Shown here: piece after piece, positions 33,830 to 46,025 of the stretch | How the letters are laid out: each line of letters starts with the position of its first letter | How positions within the stretch are numbered: the stretch's first letter is position 1 | NCBI GenBank assembly: GCA_907163375.1 | Contig: CAJQUW010014298.1 | Span: forward strand, 62,001 to 126,000 | Length of the DNA stretch: 64,000 nt | DNA from: Prostheceraeus crozeri | Taxonomy: Eukaryota > Platyhelminthes > Polycladida > Euryleptidae | Direction: 5' to 3' | Translations under genes and position numbers: made by a program | The notes under the pieces: generated by a model | The model's database searches: none | Told to the model about the DNA's origin: nothing | What the model saw: the letters and a program-made list of their open reading frames with translations, nothing else

Positions 33830-36800
33830 TCAGATAGACTTATTCAGCATGCGGCATCGGGAGACTGCTTGAAGGGGGAGTAATGTCGAGATATTGACCC
33901 TCTTACATAGTACATGTAAATTGCAGACATCGGTGACATTGTTCCGAATATTTGTACATCTTCTAATCTGCTCAGGTATTTTGAAAAATTCTAAAATAAG
34001 GTCTTTTTTTGCTATGCATAATTTTCAGAGAGTCAATAAAAAACCCAGCGATTCGCCGCCACGTAGAAGACTTAGTAATCTAGTAATGTAATATTTTGCG
34101 ATTTTTTGTTGCGTGTCTACATGTATACATGTTGTGATATCTGCTCTCATCTAGTTTTCAAGAACTTATCGAACCATGATAAAGACGCACGGATGAAAGA
34201 GAGACCCTCTTCAACATTTTGTTGTTCTAAATGACTATCACACGACAATCTAGAACGCAAAACAAAATATATTTCGCCTTTAGTAAATACATCAGTGCAA
34301 CTTTTTAAAGTTTGAGATGCACCAATTGTCTTGCCCGGTGCACCGGTGCGAGCAGATGCGGCTAGATCACAGTCCAAGTTAAAACTTTTGTCTACCATTC
34401 GATACGCTTTCCGCATCTCCTTAAATGTTTACAGCTGACGAATATATCACAAGACATAATTACTTTATCTAATTTGTATACATTATGTTTTTATATAATT
34501 TCATGTTTTCCTACCTCCTCAGTAATATCATTCTGATTTGATTCTATACGGTAATTAATATCTTCATTGAAATGATAAAAGTGATGCATTCACTCTCAAA
34601 ATCAAAGGCTCAATATGGGGCAGGGACTCTAGCGCCCGGTCGCTGCGTTGTAACCTGGCAGCAAGTACAACTAACTCTACTGTGAGAAGCCACAATTGAG
34701 TATCTCACATCCAGTGTTTAGAGAACATGCGTTTGGAAATCCTTTGAAAACAAACAGCAAATGTTAATGCGCTTGTAATGACCTCATACGGGGGAAAGGA
34801 ACAGAAAATACGTGAAATGTAAAAGTAAGCAAAAAGATTTTTAGATATGTGTTCATTTGCACCCAAAAATTTAGTGCGCATGATAATAGGTCTATAATCC
34901 GTGCCATATGGTATAAAAGTATATGTTTAAGTGCCATGAAACTGAAGTGGGCCCACCGGTAAAAATTCACTAAAAATGCACTGTTATTCATCGCAGTTTC
35001 TTTTTCATCGCTTGTGTTAAGACACTTCCATCTAAATAATTTTTTGGGATTCCCGACGCATATGTTCGATAAATTTGTCGGAAGCATTGATGTAGAAAGG
35101 GGGATTTCTGCATCAGTGGTCGGGAGCCATTTCAATTTACTTGAATAAGTGTGTCTGAGCAAGTGTCTGAATGCAAATACAAGTGTCTAGGAGCACATTT
35201 TCTTCCGCTGAAAATCAAAGCTACAACAAATTTTGAAATATGGTCATAACCTACAAACACAGGAACGAAGTAAAACAATTGTGGCATTAAAATTGGAATA
35301 CTTTTTTTGCCATTGTGCCGAAGTTACAATTTATTAGTATTGATAATGAAATACGGTATCTATGAAAGTGCACATTTAAAAATTGTGATGAAATACTGCA
35401 TGGAAGACTCATTTGCATGTCAAAATTTCATGTTTGAAGATTCCCAGAATATGTCCTCTTGCCATGTCCTTTCCCTGTTGATGACACAGATCTAATAATA
35501 AGAAATTTGTGGTTGATGAAGATAATTAGAAGTCGGACAAAGCGCAAGAGTCATCACTGTCTGAACCTGCATACGCGTGCAATGGTCAAAAGGTTGAGAA
35601 ACTATAAATAGACTCGTGGGATTCCCTTTTGAATCCATTGAAATGAATCACGAGCATTGTGATCACAAGACAACCATTGAACTACGAGGGGATTTCCTTT
35701 TCCATTAACAAACCTGGATGACCTAGATCGATAACAAAAGATTGTTGACAGTCTTGAAACAACTCTTAGAATAAGTTGTAATCGGTTCTATTGTCAGTTG
35801 GGGATCCCCCTTCATGCTATTTTTATCCTTTGAGTCTATTTTTAGATCTGCTTTCATAATCAGGAAAATTATTGATTACATTAAAAATAGCTCTTCCATG
35901 ATATTGAAAAGATGTTTTCAATACAATCAATAATCATAATACTCGATGTAATGATGATGCTCGATCCATATCATGAATCGAGTATGATATTAGTGGAACA
36001 ATATATATATCAGATATATATGTAATCTAATATATACAATCTAATATATGCAATCTAATATATCCGAGTTTAACAGTTTGAAAATCAATTGGAGTACTAT
36101 TTCAAGATATTCAAATCTACGAGTATGTAAATATATATATATATCGTCATTCCTTATCAATGTTACTTTGATGGTTTCACTGGAATAATCTTTGGTCTCC
36201 AAAAAAGCAACATTGCTACAGGTTATTTTACTAAAAATCACAATCATAATATAGAGCTGCGTATATTTTTCGAATTTCTTCAACAATAAGAGGCGTGAGG
36301 AATGTACAACATTTGAAAGTAAAAGCACTCTTCAATACAAGACAAAAATAAATAGAAAGTCAACAATAAAATGAAAGATAGCAAATCAGTTCACAAAGTT
36401 ACTTTAGGCTGAAACCGCTGTTTGATAATTTAGCCATCGATGGCATAAATATTCAGGAGCATAAACTGTCTGAGACAAGTTAGCACTTTTATGAGCGAGT
36501 CATCAGTGGGGGCACAAAATGATGAAGATGTTGGGTTTTCTTCATTTGCTATATAAAAAAGTTGCTTAATACCCAAAATCATGCGTCTGTAAAGGCATGA
36601 GCTTTGGACAATCACAGTGTGGTCCACAGATTACACGATGGCATCGACTTTTCATTCTATCTATTGATGAAGACAATCAGGTATTCAAATTACAATATTC
36701 GGTGCTCAATATTCTCAGATTGAACCAGAAATTCATTCGCTACATGCGGTTTAAGACGTCGCAATAGATCAATGAGAAATGTTGCTCTCTAAGCAATTGA

Positions 36801-37771
36801 ATTTGCACGTGAGAGCCATTTCATCTTGCCGTTCAAAATGACACCTAACAATTTCATCTTTAACTGAAATGTTCTGTAAAAATTGTCAGACAAGAAACTG
36901 TTACTTTTAGATTTGTAGATGTACTTTGACAAATTTTTCAGTGATTTATGCACATTTTGTTTTCTACAGACCATGAAGAAAAATGTGAAAAATACCACTT
37001 ATATTACTGTCAATGGAACCATCAGTTTCAAATATAATGCCAAATAGTTAATTTCGCCTTTTCATGAACCATTACTTGATGTTTTGAATGTGCACATAAT
37101 AAAGATTTCCTATTACCACAAAATCGTCCAACAATGCACATAATGGAAATGAAATTTCTGAACCATATCCAGCCCTTCTCGGAGGATGCCAAAAATTGAC
37201 ATGTGGATTCCCGTGAATCCTTGGAATGAATCACACACTAAAAATAAGAAACAAATTCCATAAATAATGCTATCACATTTTCATCATTTCAAAATATAGA
37301 ATTTTCTATTTTTCAAAGCAGACACCGAGCTAAAAATAGATGCTATTATTGCTCGAAACCCTATGTATCATTACGTTTATTGGCAGAGACTTCACAGCCC
37401 CACGATGGAATAAGTCTTGCTCAATACTTACATATACTGGCTCCGCCATAGATAGACTTGAGGGTTTCCCACACTTCAATGTCATTGTTCACGTCGCACA
37501 CCCTTCCCACAGACTACTTTTTTTATTTTTCAAATCTAGAAAATTGCACAATTTTCTGAAATGCGGCTGATATCATCTCCAGATAAAGAATAGACTCTCT
37601 ACTGGAAATTACTTTCTATATTTCGATCTGTCATCAAGATTTAATTCTTCAGCATATTTTGCAATAAGAACTTGAAGAAAGACACTGGAAGATCTTGAAT
37701 TCTCAATCATCAATCAGGTTTGCTTTTTCTAGTCATACTTTGATAACACATTTACTGCGGTAGAGACCGCA
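33830..37771. other. No supported gene; AT repeats near 36 kb
   Basis: About 4 kb without a recognisable gene. The minus-strand frames at 34147-34416 and 34764-35162 have no known motif. At about 36010-36065 the words ATATATAT and three tandem copies of the 14-mer CAATCTAATATATN form a simple repeat. A short perfect hairpin, TGCGGT-AGAG-ACCGCA, lies at 37756-37771. Confidence 0.5.
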
Positions 37772-38306
37772 AAAGGCTGATACGTTTGGGAAGTCTGTGG
37801 AGCCACTCAACGGAACCATTATTCATTACAGCGAGATTCTATTCAACTTGTACTTTATCAATGCTTCCTGATCACGAATCTGGGCTCGGATTCCACAAAT
37901 TCTCAGTCGCACTTGAGAAATTCAAGTTTACAGATAACAGTGGTTCCGCTGTGAAGTTAGCGAAACCAACTTCTGAGTTCCGCTGATAGGCGCTGTAAAT
38001 CAGTCTCATTATGTCACTACCTGATCCACTCAGTAGCGCTGATCACAAATATGTGCTTCTTTATTTCTCAGCAGTGCAGTCACAAATGGCAATATCGCAA
38101 CATATTCATACGTGTGAGAAGTTAGCAGAACATTTTTCATTACAGCGTCATTCTATTCGAAACAACTTTCACTTGATCAATTTCAGCCTTCTGATTGTGA
38201 ATCTGGCCTCAGGTTCCACAAATTAGCTGTCGTTATTGAGAAATTCAAGTTTAAAGGTAAAAGTGGTTCCCCTGAGTGGTTCTGCTAACTTCTCACACGC
38301 GCTAAT
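37772..38306. repeat. Diverged relative of the 28.2-33.8 kb foldback
   Basis: Read on the minus strand, the right end GCGTGTGAGAAGTTAGCAGA is followed by ACCACTCAGGGGAACC. It aligns with the foldback end CGTGTGTGAAGTTGGCGCAA followed by CCACTCAGCGCAACC. Similar words recur inside (TGTGAAGTTAGCGAAACCAA at about 37953, CGTGTGAGAAGTTAGCAGAA at about 38111). A weaker match ACGTTTGGGAAGTCTGTGG starts the left end near 37782. No target duplication was found. Confidence 0.6.
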
Positions 38307-38353
38307 AATGGCAATCATTGGGCACCTTTCGCAGGATAATAAAAGTAGCAAAG

Positions 38354-38385
38354 CAGGGATGCGGAGTCTGAGTCCCGCATCCCTG
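38354..38385. repeat. 32-bp palindrome made of two hAT-like ends
   Basis: CAGGGATGCGGAGTCTGAGT is followed at once by CCCGCATCCCTG. CAGGGATGCGGAGTC is a hAT-type terminus, and here two such ends lie back to back with almost nothing between them. It may be a remnant after near-complete internal loss. No 8-bp target duplication was seen. Confidence 0.35.
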
Positions 38386-38837
38386 TTAATGAGAGATTTG
38401 CAGTGTATGAGAATATCTTTTATGTTTTTAATTTCTCGTTTTTCTTTTCTCTTTGTGATTTTACAACCACAGAGTTTTAGATTTTTAGTGATGAAATGAA
38501 AACATTTTGTACATTTTTGATGAGATGGCATGCGAAAAGGAAGAGAAGGATGACTATGACTGTGTGACGATGTGTTCGAGACTCAATATTTGCGAGAGAT
38601 GTTGATTGAGCAAGAAGCATACTTTGAAGGGCGACGTGGCATTGACCGCTTTGATTTTACTGATCGCTTTGCATCGAATTTATGAGCATGAGTTGAGCCG
38701 CTATCGATTTCATCACTTCAAAAATATCTATTTGAGTTTCATTCAGCGCGGCTAAACTATTCCAATGCAAAGCATGCTCCCAGCATTGTCTCATGACGTT
38801 CAACCATAGAGCAAGTATATACACCGTGGTAGGTAGT

Positions 38838-39196
38838 GTCGACTCAGAAAAATCTCAGTATACATTGAAAATTTCTATATCTAAAGATTCAGCTTTTTTC
38901 GGATATTGCGCACTTGCAGTCCAAAAAGAATCTTTGATCATTTATAATAAGCTAACTTTTGCAAATTATTCTTGCATTTATGCACTAGCGACTATCGATT
39001 TGGAATCTCGGTCTTCAATGGATAAGTAGCATGAATCTTCTAGGATATCAAAAAGAATGAAAATATAATCACTATTACCTTAATCAAACGGAGATTAAGC
39101 TGATTATGAAGGAAATTTCATGAACCGCATTATAGTACAAGTCTTCATGCAAAAGTTGAAATCTTATTCTGCCTCTTGGCTCAAATTTCAAGTTTG
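38838..39196 (+). repeat. Dispersed repeat R, copy 2
   Basis: Aligns with the flanks of the piggyBac element at 8870-9161 and 11614-11720: GTGTCGACT, AGTCCAAAAAGAATC, ATTAAGCTGATTAT, GAAATTTCATGA, GCATTATAGTACAAGTCTTC, GGCTCAAATTTCAAGTTT. It has no insertion at the position where copy 1 carries piggyBac. Confidence 0.6.
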
Positions 39197-39787
39197 CTAA
39201 CTTAGTAGATCTAATTCATGCAGATCTTTTCCACAGGTAAGTGAATCTGTTAAGCTGGCATCTTGTCCAATGATCAACTGCATCCTGCGATCTATAGAAA
39301 TTACCATGAAATCGAGTTGTAAATTGCTAAAGCCATCATACTCTATGCAGCTAGGAATCAACTCTTCATAAACGAAGAGGATAAGAAAGTCAACGACCAC
39401 GCCGTGAACAACGGACAAAAGCTATGCCGTCTGCGATTTTTTTTGCAATGCTTTTATTATGGCTCTGCTCTCACTGTCATGTGACACTAGGATTTCTTAG
39501 AAATAGGAGTTCCATTGATGATGTACTTACTGTCTGCTTCTATTAATAGCAAAAGGAACCCCTTCAACCATTGATCAACACAGTAGCTGTAAATTGATGG
39601 TTGTATATCGTTAAATTTCATTTGTCGTGGCGTAGACATTCGATAATGGAGCATTAAGCAACATAAATGATCAATTTGACTCAATGCAGCAGCGCAACAA
39701 CTAACGGATGTCAAGTAAATGAAGGACTTCCGAATGAAATGTTCCGACCATAGATGTGTATACCAAAGATATTTAATATTATGTAAT
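39197..39787. other. No supported gene
   Basis: Short open frames without motifs. No repeat ends are seen. Confidence 0.5.
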
Positions 39788-39923
39788 GGATAGAGGATGG
39801 CTATGCGATTCTCTGGGATATAGAGAGGGAAATTATTTGATGAATCCCGAGGGCTTCAGCCCGAGGGATATATCAAATAATTTCACGAGCTATGTCAGAG
39901 AATCGTATAGCTATCCTCTATCC
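39788..39923. repeat. 136-bp hairpin element centred on TCCCGAGGGC..GCCCGAGGGA-type palindrome
   Basis: GGATAGAGGATGGCTATGCG on the left pairs with the complement of CGTATAGCTATCCTCTATCC on the right. The centre at 39845-39868 is a perfect palindrome around GGGCTTCAGCCC. It is a MITE or stem-loop of unknown function. A second, weaker inverted pair (AAAGTATCCCAGATTATTA at about 39929 against TAATAATCTGGTATACTTTA at about 40050) follows directly. Confidence 0.6.
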
Positions 39924-41329
39924 GCTATAAAGTATCCCAGATTATTAGGACCATAGATATCCGCGATAGAATCTCTCTCTACCTAGATTTTCCATGGGAA
40001 CAAATTTTATCAAATATAGAAGGGATTCTGAAATACGATTCTACAACTATGTAATAATCTGGTATACTTTATATTATAAATGGCTAGATAGACGTGTTTT
40101 TACCTTGTGTGCAACGAAACCAGTGAAAATCAGCTGATATTGCATGAATTTCAAAATATTTGTAAGCGAGCAACACAGATTCCTTTCTATTGCCTCCTTT
40201 TAGTAATTGCAGAACTAAAACGCATTTTGATAATCAACAAAGAAATTTTTATATTTCTAAAAGTTAATTTCTATTTTTTCAGATGTCTTGCAAAAAGTCT
40301 TCAGATGTAAATAAAAGCATTGCTAATACAATTCTTTCAATTAGACTTTACTGCATAATTTTATGGTAGTTGATTCTTAAATCTGAAGAGCGCATGTTAT
40401 ATAGGAATAATACAAATGAAGACCAATTGATTCGTTTTCAGGTGAAGGACCTGCAATTCACGAGATACATGACTAAATGACTTCTCTGAGCAGAATAATG
40501 AACCACGTCTTTACTTGTGATCATGCAGCCAGATTGCTTCTTTGTAATAAGTCTGGCTATGGTTGTACACGTACCTATATATCGTTGCTGTGCCCAAGTG
40601 CTCCGGTCCCGGCCACGCCAGACGCCATTGCTAAGCTTGTCAATAAACGTGTATATATAATTTTGTGGTAAGAAATTACATGATACAACAGAAAAAATAA
40701 ATGTGAACTATCAGAAAATTTGATATAAAATTGGCTGAAGCAAATAAAAACAAACAACATATACCAATATGCATGTTATACGATGCACTTTGTCAACATT
40801 TCTGACATCGACAGACATGCGATGATCGATTCCAGTTGGCCCTAAAATGCCCTCTGTTAATTATTTGCAAAAGATCCATTTTGTATGTTTCAACTTGGCA
40901 AATAACTCGAAGAGCGTTGTTGACATGGGTGAGCCCTATTAAAAGCCAATTCCTCAGTGTGATATTCGGATTCTCACTGAAATTGTTTATGTCATGAATT
41001 CTACGGAGAGAGTTTAGTGTTTATCAAATTATACCGCATCAGTCTTCCTCTGAATATTTTTCTTCCAAATTGCCGATCTCATCTTTAACAATTTTTTTCA
41101 GAGAAACTACTGAATGAATATTCTTGAAAGTTGTCATATAATATCAGTGAATTATGCTTTACATCATCTGTCATTTCCAAGCCTTTTTGTCGCATTGAAC
41201 ACCGCACAGCCGACAAAGCAGCAATTTCGCTGCATTGCCGTAATGCTTTTTTTGCCATGATAAGTACCGTACTAAATTGGGTTCAAATTTAGGCATCTAT
41301 TTCTCATCTAGCCCTTTTAAACAATTAAA
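39924..41329. other. No supported gene
   Basis: AT-rich, with short frames only (for example 40107-40310 and 40477-40671). No domain or repeat end is recognised apart from the inverted pair noted just upstream. Confidence 0.5.
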
Positions 41330-42107
41330 TATCTTTGGTGTATACACTTTCGATTTTATTAAATGAACTCGTGGGAGATACACGTGGCACTGTCACCAAA
41401 TGTGAGAATGCAAATTTTTGCAGTTTTGCAGAAATTACAACGGAGTTGAGTGATCATGATAGCAATGCAGAAGGAATGATATTATTTCACAGATCCTCCG
41501 TGTCATGCGGCCTTTGAGAGGTAATGTTTGTTAAATTAGCAACTCGATGACCTGCTCTTGCTTTCCTGCTTGACCTCAAGAGAATCTTCTTTAGCGTTAT
41601 CATATCATTAGCAACCTGCCACTGGCAGAACAAATAACAATCAAAGACAATGATTTCAATTAATTTTGAAAGATGTAAATGGGTCCACATCACCATTCAG
41701 ATTCAAGAAGTGAAACATTAATTTAGTGAATCACAATTTCATGACGATGAAAATTCAATTTAAAAAAATGAAATTTCAGCCACGACAGCACAATAAGATC
41801 TCGACTTTTTCATGAAGACATCCTATATAATGCCATTCCTTAAATTTCCCTGACCATCAGCATAAATTTTGCTTAGTTACGATGCTTTTAAGCAAATGTT
41901 CATTCCTTTTGAAATCCAACTTGTTTCATGCTACTTATAACGGGGAGTCATGTCGGTAGTATTAAAAATGGCAAAAATTTAGCATTTTTAAAACTGTTCA
42001 AATAATTTTTTGGACCACAGGAACGTAATCTCCGCAAAAAAACTGAATCTTTTGATGTAAAAATTTTCACTGTATACAGATTCTTTTCTGAGTCGACACT
42101 CTACCTA
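41330..42107 (-). repeat. Dispersed repeat R, copy 3 (inverted)
   Basis: Read on the minus strand it follows copy 1 in order: GTGTCGACTCAGAAAA, TGGTCCAAAAAATTATTTGA, GGCTGAAATTTCAT, GAATCTGAATGGTGATG, CATGACACGGAGGATCTGTG, GAGTTCATTTAATAAAATCG. It also lines up with copy 4 over the last 300 bp. Confidence 0.6.
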
Positions 42108-42243
42108 TATATTCCTACTGTATGGTTCCGACGACAATACTTGGAAGTTGGACGAGCAGCCAAAAATTCTTCGTTTTGCTAGCTGGGTCAATGAATATAA
42201 ATGCTTTTCAATGTGTGTAGAATTATGTCATAATTATGTAGCT

Positions 42244-43619
42244 ACTTATGGGTTATCTCCCCCCCCAGGTTTTCAAATTTGTGTAAAATCTGCAAAAATG
42301 AATCAATCGTCACCAAACTTCAGGTAGACGTTCTTGAATATATTTTCTACCCACATGCAAAACTTTATGCGGATCGGATGCGTACGTTTTGCATTAGAGA
42401 CGATAACGTGAAGCGTACCGATATCAACAGCATGATCTGACTTCGTCTGTTCGACGCATTATTGTCACTCGTGTGTGCATTGTTCTCTCTCCCTCTTCAT
42501 CCACTAACAACTAGTCCGGGAGCTAGCGTGAAGTTGTGCAGGGAACGAGGTAGTACATAAAACTTTCACATAGCATAGTACACCTCTAACCTACTGCAAA
42601 ACTTCACGTCTGCCGGATCAGATCATTTGCTTTTAAGAAATAGAGAGGATAACAAAATCCTATGTATTTCCAATGGTAAAATTGCGACATTTAAGGTGTT
42701 GACTCCATTTTTTCGAATTTTTGCTCATAAAAGTTACACAAATTGGTATTTTGTTGAACTGGTTATTATAGAAATCATCTACAGATCATGATCTTTCAAA
42801 TGAGTTATTATTCAGTGACAGAGGATGAAGTAAAGTGTACAAACAGACACTTTTCGTTAAAGTATATCAACAATTTTCCTGAAATTTCTATGTTAAAATT
42901 TGCAGCTACACCAACGAAAAGTGTCTGTTTGTACACTTTACTTCATCCTCTGTCACTGAATGATAACTCATTTGAAAGATCATGATCTGTAGATGATTTC
43001 TATAATAACCAGTTCAACAAAATACCAATTTGTGTAACTTTTATGAGCAAAAATTCGAAAAAATGGAGTCAACACCTTAAATGTCACAATTTTACCATTG
43101 GAAATACATAGGATTTTGTTATCCTCTCTATTTCTTAAAAGCAAATGATCTGATCCGGCAGACGCGAAGTTTTGCAGTAGGTTAGATGTGTACTATGCTA
43201 TGTGAAAGTTTCATGTACTACCTCGTTCCCTGCACAACTTCACGCTAGCTCCCGGACTAAACTGCTATTTGAAATCTTCCCGCGGCCACTACCTTGCCAC
43301 ACCTTCATTAAGTTGAAAATGTTAGTGTAAGGCATATGGCCTGGTCATTATCACTTCACGAGTTGTTGGGAAATGACTTTGTTGACCTCAAGTGCTTTCT
43401 GCTCCGACGATGAGGTCAGAAGAAGTCAGATCAAGCTGCAGACATCGCTGCACTTCAAGTTATCGCTCCTAATTAAGAAGTGTTTGTCTGATTTGGACAA
43501 ATTTTGGCATATGGGTAGAAAATGTCCTCACTTACGCGGACCTAAAGTTTTGTGAAGATTGGTTCATTCCTAAGGATTTTACACAAATTTGAAAACGTGG
43601 GGGGAGATAACCCATAAGT
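42244..43619. mobile_element. 1.38-kb palindromic (foldback) element
   Basis: The ends ACTTATGGGTTATCTCCCCC (42244) and its complement (to 43619) face each other, and most of the arms pair. The best part is about 42505-42861 against 42913-43265, where GTGTACAAACAGACACTTTT on the left is mirrored near the centre. The centre loop is about 50 bp. The arms differ in an outer section of 150-250 bp, which is unlike on the two sides. No coding region is present. CATAAT lies near both ends but not flush with them, so no target duplication is claimed. It lies between repeat copies R3 and R4. Confidence 0.7.
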
Positions 43620-43969
43620 GCCATAATGAATTATGCATATCTACCGAAAATCAAAAAAAGATTTGTTCAAGATATTTCCAATACTCAAAAGTCCATTGTC
43701 GGTGTTAAAAGATAAATTACCTCAACAAAATACAATCTCTTTAAACAAACTACTATAAATGCTTCCCCAATCTTTGAATTTCCATGAGCGCATCATTAGT
43801 ATTCGTATAGTAACCAACACTGTTTGGAAGGGTATTTAAAAAATGTAGCGAAAATTTTCGCCCCGCAAGCTAGTTCATACTTTACTGTGGATTGATGCAA
43901 TTTTCATAGTTAAGCTTTATTTCCTATTTGAATTGAATAGTTGATTGTGATATGATCTGTTTAAGTGAT
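43620..43969. other. No supported gene
   Basis: Spacer between the palindromic element and repeat copy 4. No motif is seen. Confidence 0.5.
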
Positions 43970-44670
43970 ATGATCAAGCAGAAGGAAATGGGGCCTTCTT
44001 CTGATAATAAGGCTGGGCATCAAAGTGACGCACTTCAATCGAAACTAATTTAATGAACATTGCCTCTACAAGGTTGTCATGACACGGAGGATTTGTAGAG
44101 TGCTATCATTTTTTCTGTATTGCTATCACGATCAGTCAATTCCGTGGTAATTTCTCCAAAACTGCAACAATTTGCATATTTCACATTTGGTATTGGGTCA
44201 CAACTCGAGTTCATTTAATAAATTCGAAACTGCATACACATTGGAGCTTTAATTAACACTGACTGCTGCTCTGCCTGACACACTCTCTCTCGGTATGTGT
44301 TCAGCACGTTTCGTTTATCAAAGCCATCTATGAACCATTAATTTCCAACCGACACTCAAAAGATTGATTTTTTGAAAAATAGTGGTATTCAACTTTTGAA
44401 CAGCTATTTATATTGTCAAGATGATCGAGTTGGCCATTGAGGTGAGCATGCTCCAATTGTATTATGCCACAGTTTTGGGAACGATTGAATGATAGGAACA
44501 AACGATAAAAATCAGATTGGGCTCAAGAGATCACCCTGGGTTTTCGGAACTCAAAATAACTCGGATTAATTAGGGTTAAACTTAATTATGCTGAGGTCAA
44601 TTGATGACCCGAATCAATTGGCTTACCATGTTTCCTACACTGACATCACCTACACCAAACCTGGTTGAAT
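43970..44670 (+). repeat. Dispersed repeat R, copy 4
   Basis: The first 290 bp align with copies 1 and 3 (GCATCAAAGTGACGC, CATGACACGGAGGATTTGTA, GAGTTCATTTAATAAATTCG). The rest aligns with copy 5 (CAAAAGATTGATTTTTTGAA, TGATCGAGTTGGCCATTGAG, GGGAACGATTGAATGAT, GGTTAAACTTAATTAT). It joins the two halves of the family into one consensus. Confidence 0.6.
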
Positions 44671-45544
44671 ACATCACGAATGCATAAGTTTTTCGTAGCG
44701 GACTTTTACTTCGAAAGCATAAATTTAATGCGAAAATTTAACATCGGAAGCGAATAGACCTACTTGATTACGGAAGACTTGGTGATAAGGAAAAAGCAAA
44801 AAGCCAAATTTTGTGGTTTTCATTTCAATGCCGTCGTTAGTCTACAATGGCAGCATTTGAAGAAAGGCATAATTATTCATTGAATCTTTTCCAATTTCGC
44901 CTTCATTTGTTTGTGTCCATGCTATGAACAATACATTCAAGCATATTTATCAAATTTACCAGAACTGTGACAATGTCACGGAAAGTTTGTATTGATAGCT
45001 TTCGAATACGCGTTTTCAACCCAATCAAACAGCAATTATAGTGAGTTTGCAGACCGCCATTTGACCATCGACCGTTAAGAAGGCGCTGGACGCCGAAGGC
45101 CCGTCACGTTGAGCGAGTGTAACTTACTACGTTTTACTTTCGACCAATAAATTATATCGAGTCAGAAACTCTCTTAAATAACCTGTAAAATGCATCGCCT
45201 GACTCGCAAACTGGTCAACTATGTCAGCAACTATAGCATTTTTGCACTTTTTGTTAGATAGTTGTTGCTTTGTTGGATTGACAAAGATGTTGACGAAAGC
45301 TCTCCAGTACAAACTTGACATTGTCTTCTAATTAGTGACCCTTCTTACCCGGGTGTGCTCGTGGAATCCCCTTGACATATTTTGATATTACTGAAAAGCT
45401 AAAACTACGACTCTAAGTTTTGCAACTCTTTGTTTCTAAGTAGTTCTCATAATCACGGCCATTGGAAACATCAAAAAATTGACCTTTACTTATAATTACT
45501 TTTGAAAATCACTTTTTGAAATTACTTTTTGTTACATATTATAT
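44671..45544. other. No supported gene
   Basis: No recognisable gene or repeat end. The minus-strand frame at 45127-45321 has no motif. Confidence 0.5.
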
Positions 45545-46025
45545 CAAAGCTTTTCTGCTCAATATCTAACTGGCATAGCAGCAGACTCTGCTGAATCAAG
45601 CATTCGCCCAACATTGTCTCAATACGTTTTCATGTGATAATTGATCAAAGGCATCGTCTATCAAAACCATCTGTCATCAATTTCCACCAGATGCCCAAAA
45701 ATGATTTCTTGAAAAGGGTGGAATTCAAATTTTGATGATCGAAGGAAAAGATGATTGAGTTGGCCAATGAAATGAGCATAGCCTACTCCAGTTGTGTTGC
45801 ATCATCATTTTGGGAGCGATTGAATCATTGGAACATAAAAATATCTTAAAGACTCCGGGACGCCCCGGGTTTTCTGTGCTCAAAATAGCCGAGGTAAAAT
45901 GGAGTTAAACTTAATTATATCGAAGTCAGTTGGTGAACCGAATCGATCAAGTATGGTACATTTATTAATTGACTTACAATGCTTCCTTTATTGACGTCAT
46001 TTGCACCAAACTTTAATGTATTTCA
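45545..46025 (+). repeat. Dispersed repeat R, copy 5
   Basis: Aligns with copy 4 over about 350 bp: CAAAAATGATTTCTTGAAAA, GATGATTGAGTTGGCCAATG, GGGAGCGATTGAATCATTGG, GAGTTAAACTTAATTAT, GACGTCATTTGCACCAAAC. Its beginning (CCAACATTGTCTCAATACG) also resembles CCAGCATTGTCTCATGACG near 38778, upstream of copy 2. Confidence 0.55.

Noticed and set aside
34764-35162. 132-codon minus-strand frame
   Set aside because: No domain or family resemblance and no supporting context.
42229-43627. CATAAT as the target duplication of the 1.38-kb palindrome
   Set aside because: The left copy is about nine bases away from the visible element end, so it is not flush.
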